Shown one piece after another: positions 54,032 through 64,000 of a stretch of 64,000 bases of DNA. The notes under the pieces are model-generated. The model saw only the letters and a program-made list of their open reading frames with translations. It had not been told where the DNA came from and made no database searches. Where the stretch lies: positions 1,050,588 through 1,114,587 of the forward strand of contig BFEA01000077.1 in assembly GCA_003427395.1 (NCBI GenBank). Reading direction: 5' to 3'. The first letter of the stretch is position 1. Every line of letters begins with the position of its first letter. The translations under genes and the position numbers were made by a program. This DNA is from Chara braunii. Lineage: Eukaryota; Streptophyta; Charophyceae; Charales; Characeae.

Positions 54032-54780
54032 TTGTCTTCAGACCCTCATGTGGTGCGGTTGCTTAACGAGTTAGTGAACATCTTCAAGCCTCCTACCGAT
54101 GAGGTCAAAGACCGGCCGATCTCTCACGAGATCATCCTCAAGTTTAGTATTGTGCCCCCCAAGGGTCGCCTTTATTGCTTGAACAAAGAGGAGCTCGCAG
54201 TTTTCCACACACAACTAGATGACTTGTTGGACAAGGGTTCAATCCACCTTAGCAGCTCACCACATGGTGCGCCGATGCTCTTCATACGCAAGAAGAATAA
54301 AGACCTACGCTTGTGCATTGACTATCGCAAGCTCAACGTGCAAACCGTCAAGGATGCGAGGCCTTTTCTTCGAAACAACGATCTTCTTCAATGTTTGAGC
54401 AGTGTAATTTTTTTCCCAAGTTGGACATGAAGTCGATCTATCATCAAATTTCGATTCGCCCGCAAGATTGCTACAAATCCACGTTCAAGATGCGGTACGG
54501 GCATTTTGAGTAGGTTGACATGCCTTTCAGCCTCACCAATGCCCTGGCGACTTTCCAAGCGACGATGACCAACAAGTTTTGTGCTATGTTGGACCGGTTT
54601 GTGCTAGTCTACTTGGACGACATCCTTGTCTATAGTCGGACCTTGGACCATCTTGAGCATCTTCGATGTGATTTGAAAACGCTCCGTCACGCCAAGTACA
54701 AGGCCAACGACGACAAGTGCGAGTTTGTATCTCGAGAGTTCGGAGTACTTGGGCCATTTTCTCACACCGGAGGGCATTAG
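54032..54780 (+). pseudogene. gypsy element 2 reverse transcriptase
   Basis: Motifs in order: DLLDKGSIHLSSSPHGAPML, KKNKDLRLCIDYRKLN, FSKLDMKSIYHQISI (after a frame change near 54405), VDMPFSLTNALATFQATMTN (preceded by a TAG) and FVLVYLDDILVYSRTLDHLE with the YLDD box. It continues to KCEFVSREFGVLG. The catalytic Asp residues are kept, but the frame is broken at least twice. Confidence 0.92.
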
Positions 54781-54847
54781 TCCGTCATCAACCAAGAATT
54801 AAGTCGTCCACGAGTGACCGGACCCCAAGAGCATCACATATGTCTGC

Positions 54848-55543
54848 TTGGTTCTCGGACTAGCCGGTTACTACCACCGCTTCATCAAGGGTTACTGGAA
54901 GATCGAGAATCATTTGACCAAGCTTCAACGCGAGGACAAACTGTTCAACTTCGACGACGATGCATTAACTTTCTTTTTTACCCCCTACACGACCTTGCTA
55001 TCCGCGTGTTTTTGCACATTTATGACCCACTCTTGCCGACACGTGTCACAACCGATGCGTCTGGCTATGACATTGGTACCGCCCTCAAGCAACACGATGG
55101 CTTGGATTGACACTTCGTTCATTACTTTAGCAAGGACGTGCCTGCCATGCACTCGATTGACGATGCATGGAAGGAGGAATTATTGACCTTTGAACACGCG
55201 CTCAAGTGGTGACCGACATTTTCTCCTCAACCAGCGTCAATTCCGATGGGTCACGGATAACAATTTGTTGGTCTTCTACAAGTCGCAAGACATAGTCAAT
55301 AGCACCATTGCCCGTTGGATGACCTTCATCGATCTCTTTCACTTCTTCCCCGATCACATCCCGAAAAAGTCAAATCGTTTCGCGAGCGTTTCTTTGAGGC
55401 GCCTGGACCTGTGTACCGCGGTCCACTCGACATTCGAGATTGACAAAAGACTTGCAGGACAACTTTATCCAAGGCTACCGAACCCATCCCGACTTACAAA
55501 TTGCTCCTCTCCAAATGTGGCACCTCCGCATTATCAGATCTAG
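54848..55543 (+). pseudogene. gypsy element 2 connection and RNase H
   Basis: GLAGYYHRFIKGYWKIENHL, then in another frame YDPLLPTRVTTDASGYDIGT (first Asp intact), DDAWKEELLTFEHALKW, TGA at 55210-55212 where the relative has Arg, then RQFRWVTDNNLLVFYKSQDI and FHFFPDHIPKKSNR. RNase H motifs are nearly complete apart from frames. Confidence 0.88.
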
Positions 55544-55599
55544 GAGGGCTTCTTGCTCATCTACTCGTGAGAGAAGATCTTTGCATGCCTAGTGACCCA

Positions 55600-56970
55600 C
55601 ACTTACATACGTGACTTCTTGACGAGTTCCATGATGTTGCCGCCACCAGACATTTTGGTGTCATTCGTACGATTGGCCGCCTTCGCAAGCGCTTTTGGTG
55701 GCACGGTCTTCTCGACAACGTCACACGTTATTGCGATTCATGCGAGTTTTGTCGGCGTTACAAATCCCGCAATTATCGCCCGTTTGACAAGTTGCAACCA
55801 TTGCCGGTACCTTTAGGACGACGAGAATCAATTGCCATAGACATCATTGGATTATTTCCAAAGCATTGATCCGGCGTGGATGAGATTCTTACTATGGTTG
55901 ATCAATTCACCAAGTTCGCCATGTTTTTGCTTTTTTATGACGCCAAGGCGCCGGAACTGGCCGAGATTCTCGACGCCAGATGGATTCGAACCACGGGTTA
56001 TACCCCAAGGAGATCGTTTGCGGCCATGACACTCGGTTCATGTCCGGCTTTTGGTTGGCGCTTGTCAGACGATGGGGCTCATCTCTCAAGCGGAGTCCGG
56101 CTCGCCACCCGCACACCGATGGTCAAATGGAGAGAGTGCATCAAACCGCAAGGGTTCTTCTTCGCACTCTCATCCACCCCGATTAAAAAAATTGGGTTGA
56201 GCGGTTGTCGGATGTGAAGTTGACATATACCTCGTCTATTCATCCGGCTATCGAGGTGTTGCCCTTTCAGTTCGAGCATGGCTCGCTGGTCACATCGCCA
56301 TTGGACAGCATCATTCCAAGGCCAATCGCGAGCGACGACCACATTGTCTTCATTCGACAGATACACGAGCTCCTTGTCAAGCATAGGACCAGATGTCGAA
56401 GACTCAGCGCACATGGGCTGACAAGCCACTCGCCTTGCGCTTTCCATGCAAGCGACCTCGTTTGGGTCTCCGCTACGGAGTTTAGCCTCGAGCAAGATAT
56501 CTCTCGCAAGCTCCTTCCAAAGCGGATGGGGCCTTGGCGCATTATAGCGCCCACTGGCGACGCACCGGAGGGGCCCTCATTTGTAATTCAAGTGCCCGCC
56601 CACTTGACCGTCTACCCGATCTTTCGTTGTTCGAAGTTGCCTCTTAAACCGCAATGACTCTCGCGGGCGATGGTCGCAACCCGCCCTGGATGGTTTCGAG
56701 CAACCCTCTCTAGATGGTTTCGAGGAGGTTAACGACATTTTTCGCAGCGTCACAGCGGCAACAAAATGACATACTAAGACTTGGTGTGTTTTTCCTATTG
56801 TAGGCATATGGCCGACCATTGGTTCATCCCTACTCAACTCCAGCCTACAGCCGTGGACATCCTCGCACATTACGAACACAAGCAGCAAGGCAAGCCGGCA
56901 CCTTCGGCTCGACGCCGTACTTGCGTCCAGGTTCCACCATCGGATCATCAGCTTTGCCGTTGCCCCAGCT
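55600..56970 (+). pseudogene. gypsy element 2 integrase and C-terminal tail
   Basis: ATRHFGVIRTIGRLRKRFWW and YCDSCEFC form the zinc finger. IAIDIIGLFPKH has the first Asp, followed by TGA at 55867-55869 where the relative has Arg. The second acidic site reads VCGHDTRF instead of SDRDTRF. HPHTDGQMERVHQ keeps the Glu. A TAA at 56184-56186 replaces Gln. The tail contains DLVWVSATEFSLEQDISRKL, GPWRIIAPTGDAPEGPSFVI and HLTVYPIFRCSKL. The chromodomain itself is not clear. WFIPTQLQPTAVDILAHYEH ends pol. Confidence 0.88.
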
Positions 56971-56990
56971 TGACTTCATAAGGAGCGAGG

Positions 56991-58426
<1,436 letters not shown>

Positions 58427-59005
58427 AGGCCACACAGAGCCAAAATGGAGGGCAAAAGGCAGGCTTTCAGGCTCGACATTGTTCAATCCTGACAGGAACA
58501 TGCTTATGCCAAGCTTCCCAGCCAAACCAAACTGCCAAACATTCCACGAGGGGTGCCCAGTTGTTACACCAAACATCGTGACACTACCTTCTTCCATCAC
58601 ATACAACTTACGGTCATTATAGCTGTTTTAGACTGAAAGATACCCGGAATACACTTTTACAATAACCGTTTGTTATATCTGGGGGAAGAAGGTGGTATAG
58701 AATAAAGGTACATAAGCAAAACATAAGGAAGAACATACAGATAGTGGGCCAGAAGGAAGCACCGAGGGTAACCTCTTTTCATGTTGTTCCCTTTTTTTCC
58801 CCATCCAGTTTCAGCTTTGTAACTTTTTACTTTTTGCATGTACACATTCACTTTAGCTAGTGGAGACTGCTCCTGTCACAGCTGGTAGCAACCACTGTGG
58901 ATGCTAAAAAACAAAACGAAAAAAAGAAACATTCACCTTAGCTATATGCCAAACTTCGACGATTTCGGTGATTTTACCTAACAGCATCAGGAAAACCACT
59001 AACCA
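58427..59005. other. no gene seen
   Basis: Flanking DNA after the LTR, with overlapping ORFs under 85 codons. Confidence 0.4.
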
Positions 59006-59010
59006 TCCAG

Positions 59011-59510
59011 CGGCCTAGCTTAGTCGGTAAGGCGCGCAAGTGGCATTCAGGAGGTCTTGGGTTCAATCCCCACTGGCCTCGTGTACCTTCCTGGGCAAGC
59101 TTGGCGCCCACCACCTAAAGATATGCCGTTGGTCCCGCCGAGTGGCATTGAGCCGTGACTGTTCATAGGGGGAGGGGACTGGAGGGGAGGCACAGTGACT
59201 GGCCCATCGAAGAACCTTGGTCCTGATGCTACCGCTGGCCGGTACTGCCCACCTGCTGTAGCAGGTATCGCACCTGCTGGTGGTTGCAGCTCCCGGCATG
59301 AGCAGAGACTGCTGATGTTCACAGGGGAAGGGGACTGGAGGGGAGGCAGAGTGACTGGCCCATCGAAGAAGCTCGGTCCTGATGCTACTGGCTGACCCCT
59401 GGCCAGTATCGCCCACCTGCTGGTGGGTGCAGCTCCTGCATGTTCCCTCGTTGGAGGCTTGAGCACGGATGTGTCTGCTACAGGGTTTCCCATAATACTA
59501 TAATGACAAT
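59011..59510 (+). mobile_element. tRNA-derived SINE, about 500 bp
   Basis: The head has a Pol III A box TAGCTTAGTCGG (59016-59027) and a B box GGTTCAATCCC (59060-59070) with tRNA-like spacing. The acceptor stem only partly pairs (five of seven), so it is not a working tRNA gene. A tRNA-unrelated body follows and the end is A-rich (aatgacaataaaaaagg). No flanking target duplication was found by eye. Confidence 0.72.
59161..59450 (+). repeat. 156-bp internal duplication in the SINE body
   Basis: gttcataggggg-aggggact (59161) recurs as gttcacaggggaaggggact (59317), continuing through gactggcccatcgaagaa and cctgatgctac. Confidence 0.9.
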
Positions 59511-59595
59511 AAAAAAGGCCTGAAAGGCCCTTCTGTCCAGATTTGACAGGTAATTGAATTGGTTGGGCTTAAAAGGAAAAAAAAAACAACAACTT

Positions 59596-59689
59596 GAAAG
59601 AGCCAGGATGGATGGCTTAGCCACTAACCACTGAAAGAGCCAGGATGGATGGATAAGCCACTATCCACTGAAAGAGCCAGGATGGTTGG
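59596..59689 (+). repeat. 37-bp tandem repeat, 2.5 units
   Basis: Units start at 59596, 59633 and 59670 with gaaagagccaggatggatgg. Confidence 0.95.
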
Positions 59690-61430
59690 AATTCGTGGGC
59701 TGCAGAACACATATCACTGATATCACATTGTGGGCCTCGCTCCACTACTCACACATTCTACATGCATTTGGACGGCTTTCTGGACCAGGTGCATTCAGAG
59801 GAGTTCAACATTTTGAATGTCTCGGAACGGTTGTAAGCTCCAGTTACATGTAGAGTGTTGTCTAGTGGAGCGAGTCCCCCTATCACTAATATCACACCAT
59901 AGCAGTGATATCATCACCCTTTTCTTATTTCCCCCCTACTTTTTCTTTCTCCTTGGAAAACAGCAACATCTGGACCAAGGGTTGTTGCATCAAATGATTC
60001 CTTATGATGGACTCAAAGACAGAGGGTTAGGGTGGGGGGGGAAAGAGGGGGGGGATGAGAGAGAAAACACAGATTCCAAACAGCAGGCAAGCATATGTTG
60101 ACGCACGTGTCCTCTTTACTTCGATCATCTTCGCCGTTGGCCTTTGCAGACTTTTCAGAGGTCAGAGTCAGACCACCACTCCCTCAAGAAAATCAGGCCC
60201 CTATGCCACGAAGGCCAGAACCTTTACCTGTAGCATGTCCTTCCAATGGACCAACTGCAAACATAGGCAGGGGTCTGATAACCGTGCGGGGGACAAAAAG
60301 GGATGACCAACCCCTGGGCTCACATTAATATCTGCGGACGGGAGAGACTACTGAGGCCGCCAGATTGGCCATCCAAGCAACCGACTTAAAAATCAGTGGG
60401 CCTCCATTTGGCACCACCAGCCATTTTGCCCCCGCCGCATGCACATCGCGTCGGAGAAAAACGCGTGGCAAACATACTCAAAATTTCTCAAACGCTTTGA
60501 AGTTTAAACATCCAACATTGAGTTGCTTGTGGTATCCTCACACTAGGGCTCTCTGCACCTGGTCACATACATTCAAAAAAAATCGTAGCCGTCCAGCGGA
60601 AGCATGCAGTTAGATTGCGTCAAATGAGATCAAATGAAATCCACATTGCTCAGTCAAGTCAGAACTGGTCCACGTACATTGCATAACCGACACACCAAAA
60701 AGAAGTTACAGGGCTACAAGAGAAGCAAGACATCCCCAAAAAAAAAAAAAAAAAAAAAGGAAAAACAAGACATCTGCAGTGTCACATACCAATAGAAAGC
60801 ACAGAGCTGATCGGACTTCAACAACCAGTACACCGCCTGGCTATTTCTTCGACCGTAGTTGCGTATGTGCTGTGGCTGGCGTTCGGGGCTCGGGCTACTG
60901 GATCTGTTTGGCTGGACATGCCACACGCCAGCCACAACGAAATTTTTTGTGCCACGCCACTTCATTCTTTTTCGGGCAGGCGCTGGGCAGCACAAGTCTG
61001 CCCCCAGAAAAAAAGAGCCTTGGATGTACCGGCTGTTTAACAGAAGATGGGAATGTGTCATCATATACTATCATCATAGTTACCTCGGGCACTGTCCACA
61101 GCAGAACTCTCAAAGTTTGGGCGACTGTTTGCAGAAGGGATGGGAGGAAATGAAAGCAGAGAGAGAGAGAAGATACGAAAATGAAGGCATGCAGAAGAAG
61201 AAAAAAAAAAGAAAGAGACGGGATGAAGGCAAACCAATCTAGACTTGGGATTCAACAGCGAAGGACACGTTTCATGGTCGGAGGAGCGCAAAGTGAACTG
61301 CAACTGCAGCACGGAGTCAAAGGGCCTCGCAGCACCACTCACTGAAAGCCATCATTCTGAATGAATTGGAATTTGGAACATGGAATGTGTGCTGATACGT
61401 CCAGAATGTTGGAATCTGGCAAGTGGTGCG
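59690..61430. other. no gene recognised
   Basis: ORFs of 60-127 codons at 59817-61242 carry no known motif. 60729-60758 is A-rich. Confidence 0.4.
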
Positions 61431-61695
61431 GCGAGGTGCAAAGTCGGAATCACCTCCAGTGGTGGCATTAGCAATAGAAGCGATTAACGACAGATAGTAC
61501 CCGCCCGACAAGAACACCGAGTTTGGCATTAAAATACCCAGCAATCATGAGCCCAGAGGCCTACAGAGGGCAAGGCGCAAAGCCGGAATCACCTTCAGTG
61601 GTGGCATTAGCAATAGCAGCGATTAACGACAGATAGTACCCGCCGAGTTTTGCATTAAAATACCCAACGATGATGAGCCCAGAGGCCTACACAGA
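61431..61695 (+). repeat. 139-bp tandem duplication
   Basis: The units share ggaatcacctccagtggtgg, cgattaacgacagatagtac and tgagcccagaggcctaca, offset by about 139 bp. The second has a 12-bp deletion. Confidence 0.92.
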
Positions 61696-62110
61696 AAAAA
61701 GGACAGCCATCAAGAGGAATAAAAGACCTTGACAAACAGCCAAGGCAATTTCAAACAGCCAAAACCATCATCATGAGAATTCCAACAGCCCCCCTGCTTT
61801 CGTCATCTCACAGTTTTGACAGCCTTTCTCCAAAGTTCGATCACGAGTCACGTCAACTCTAGCAGCCTTTCTCCCCTGCATCACACGTGTGTATCTGAAG
61901 GTTCTCGACCCTCGTAACTTTTGCACTTGTATAAACAACGAGCAAGAAGAGCTTGATTTCCTACGATCGAATACAAGAGCTAATTGCCTTGTCACAATCG
62001 CAATCACAACCAAAACCAGGTCAACGAACAAGTCCACTACAATTATAAATCTACATGTACATTAGGTGTAGCGAGTCTGTAAGCAGTCATTGCCCACTAT
62101 AGACTAGCCA
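61696..62110. other. no gene recognised
   Basis: The minus ORF 61771-62037 has a hydrophobic start (LFVDLVLVVIAIV) but no known domain. Confidence 0.35.
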
Positions 62111-62815
62111 GTCGTCTCTGCCTGCATGCTGCTGGCCAGCTCGACCAGGAAGACAGGCTCAGAAGTCTTCCGGAAGCGCCTTTACGAGAGCCCAGTACCA
62201 AGCACAACTGCACACCAAGACCGTTAATCAGCTAGAGTACCATCGAATGCACGCGTTGCAGTACCCGCATGCTGCCGACCAGCTCGACCAGCGTGACAGG
62301 GTAAGAAGTTTTCCGCAAGCGCCTTTACGCGAGTACTTTGCCAAGCACATATGCGGCACCAAGACTGTCAATCGGCCAGTGTACCATCAAATGCACGCTT
62401 TCGAGTATCGGCATGCCGCTGACCGGCTCGACCAGCGTGATAAGCTAAGAAGGCTTCCACAAGCGCCTTTACGAGAGTCCATCGGCAAGCACATATGCCA
62501 CACCAAGACCATTGATCGGCTAGCTCGACCAGCGTGACAGGGTAAGAAGTTTTCCACAAGCGCCTTTACGAGAGTACTTTGCCAAAAGCGCATATGTGGC
62601 ACCAAGACTGTCAATCGGCCAGTGTACCATCAAATGCACGCTTTCGAGTATCAGCATGCCGCTGACCAGCTCCACCAGCGTGATAAGCTAAGAAGGCTTC
62701 CGCAAGCGCCTTTCCGAGAGTCCATCGGCAAGCACATATGCCACACCAAGACCATTGATCAGCTGGAGTACCATAAAATGCACACTTGGCAGGACCTGCT
62801 TCGTATATAGCACGT
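62111..62815 (+). repeat. about 144-bp tandem repeat with higher-order A-B pattern
   Basis: The anchor ctcgaccagcgtga (or variant) occurs at 62140, 62283, 62427, 62524 and 62670. Spacings are 143, 144, 97 and 146. Units at 62283 and 62524 share agggtaagaagttttcc (type A). Units at 62427 and 62670 share ataagctaagaaggcttcc (type B). 144 bp is 48 codons, so ORF 62247-62537 runs across two units (HAADQLDQRDRVRSFPQAPL / HAADRLDQRDKLRRLPQAPL). Confidence 0.9.
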
Positions 62816-63716
62816 CAGTTTCCTTGCCTGCAAACTGCACACGATCTGACTACAACCCGCAGCAGCACTGTAACTTGCTCCATAGTCCCCTACTCCACTA
62901 CATGAGTCCATATTACGACTCCACAAATTTCTATGCTCTTGAGCGTCTACCTTTCTTGAAAAAGACGGTTGCCTACAGCTGCACAGCATGTGCAGTCAGT
63001 GCCTCGGCATGGCACTCTGTCCTGTTTTTTTTTGTTTTTCTCCTGACCAGCATTGCAAACAATCATGGTTATCATTGACAAATTAAGTAATTTACTGTTT
63101 AACAAATCCCATCCCATTGTGCTTGTCACACATTCTACACTAGTCAACATCGCATTCGGCTTGTCAGAGTGCCACAAAGTGTGCAATGGCAAGCCTATGC
63201 CACCACAGCAGGTTCCTCCCTGGCATTTTACTGTTTTTGCATAAGAGTCATTAGGAAGCCCATCCAACAACAATCCCATAACAGTGATAATACATATTGG
63301 TATCGTAGACTTGACAGTAAAGCCGCAGGCCACATGCAAAAGCATGTTGTCAGAAACATGGAGTGACAAAGCAACACATGTGCTCTGCCAACTGGGCAAT
63401 ACTGTGCTGCAAAGAAGGTGATACTACTTTTTGACAACCAGCATCCTACAAGTATGCTGTGCACTACCGTAGCGGGACTATTTCTTTGCCGATCGGTAGT
63501 TCGCACAACTGCTTCAAAAGCCACATGCCACGGTCATGGCAGACACTGTTTTCGGACTACTAGCATTTCCTAAAAAGAAGAGAAAAGAAAAGAAAAGAAA
63601 AGGAAAGGAAAACTAGTTTGCAGTATGACATTACAAATAACAAGACCGAGTGCACGGCAGTCTTTGCTTCTGGATAAGAGGATTGAAGACAGGCATCTTA
63701 CACATCAAGTATTAAT
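62816..63716. other. probable 3' flank of the GRAM gene; no other gene recognised
   Basis: The minus ORF 62947-63399 (150 codons) lacks any known motif. An (AAAAG)n stretch lies at 63575-63607. Confidence 0.4.
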
Positions 63717-63908
63717 CTATTGAGCACCACCAGAACAGGCTATTGCAACTGATTCTTGAACAGCATTTACACACTTCTCAAAGCTCAACACACCGAGGAA
63801 CCAGAACTTCGCTCCATCAGACATAGCAATTTCCATGTATTTCTCAGAAGGGTTTTGAGGGTTTGATGACGGGACAATTGTGCCGATTCTCTGAAGAGGG
63901 AGAACAAC
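63717..63908 (-). CDS. GRAM-domain protein, last exon
   Basis: The minus frame VVLPLQRIGTIVPSSNPQNP, SEKYMEIAMSDGAKFWFLGV, LSFEKCVNAVQES ends with a stop at 63717. It matches the second half of the plant GRAM domain (GEM-like / ABA-responsive family: P-L-x-x-I-x-x-V-x-P-S-x-N-x-x-NPSEKY-I-Q-I-x-x-x-D-x-x-x-FWFMGF). Just upstream, minus-strand TTCTTCGTGCAG is a good splice acceptor at 63909-63910, in phase 0. The first part of the domain must lie beyond 64000. The GRAM fold binds membrane lipids. No lesion is visible, so this is the best host gene exon in the window. Confidence 0.85.
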   Translation of the reverse strand, partial: VVLPLQRIGTIVPSSNPQNPSEKYMEIAMSDGAKFWFLGVLSFEKCVNAVQESVAIACSGGAQ

Positions 63909-63965
63909 CTGCACGAAGAAAACAACACAGCAAATTCCTGTCAGTTACCACCAACAGTTCAGGTA

Positions 63966-63967
<2 letters not shown>

Positions 63968-64000
<33 letters not shown>
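63968..64000 (+). repeat. (CT)n microsatellite at window end
   Basis: At least 33 bp of CT, in the presumed intron of the GRAM gene. Confidence 0.95.

Noticed and set aside
59011-59081. A functional tRNA gene
   Set aside because: A and B boxes are good, but the acceptor stem has mismatches, the T stem has one, and a SINE body follows.

Overview
The window is repeat-rich nuclear DNA of a streptophyte (a charophyte alga or plant). I infer this from plant-type Ty3/gypsy retrotransposons with chromodomains, a plant LINE family, a plant-style GRAM-domain exon, a PARP-type zinc-finger exon with a splice donor, and many microsatellites. The gag wording around 15.6-16.1 kb resembles retroelement proteins I associate with Chara braunii. 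That is recollection only. Host coding sequence is scarce: an exon at 35.36-35.50 kb (-), the last exon of a GRAM gene at 63.7-63.9 kb (-), and a receptor-kinase-like fragment at 17.1-17.3 kb (-).

Layout. 1-2.75 kb: 3' part of gypsy element 1 (+), broken by stops, frameshifts and tandem duplications, then a polypurine tract and LTR-like DNA to about 6-7 kb. 7-8.6 kb: low-complexity ORFs, a library-adapter artefact and a degenerate zinc knuckle. 8.9-10.56 kb: 5' LTR plus gag remnant of another gypsy (-). 12.1-16.7 kb: gypsy (-) with gag, protease, RT, RNase H, a deleted integrase core and a chromodomain. 17.1-24.7 kb: non-coding DNA with tandem duplications. 24.8-27.1 kb: an RNase H fragment and a solo LTR between unusually long direct repeats. 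30.2 kb: a hammerhead ribozyme fold. 32.2-34.1 kb: a U6 snRNA retropseudogene, a 78-bp LINE tail, a mitochondrial cox2 fragment and a large inverted repeat. 35.4-36.5 kb: the zinc-finger exon. 37.6-53.3 kb: three large LINE copies (-), two copies of a 520-bp foldback MITE (one inside a LINE) and a 382-bp gap with adapter. 53.3-58.4 kb: gypsy element 2 (+) ending in a complete 3' LTR. 59.0-59.5 kb: a tRNA-derived SINE. 62.1-62.8 kb: a 144-bp higher-order repeat. 63.7 kb: the GRAM exon.

How it fits together. Four LTR copies (about 6.1-7.1, 9.4-10.6, 25.7-27.0 and 57.0-58.4 kb) belong to one family and carry a (GA)n tract of very different length, so some long microsatellites here were seeded by LTRs. 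The LINEs share a recognisable 3' end. The 78-bp LINE tail and the U6 copy show 10-bp and 16-bp target-site duplications, as expected of LINE machinery acting on its own and other RNAs. No LTR, gypsy or LINE copy looks intact. Many in-frame stops are TGA or TAA where the relative has Arg or Gln, a pattern expected from deamination of methylated cytosine. Sequence in two places (7.6 kb and 42.9 kb) is assembly or library artefact, not biology.
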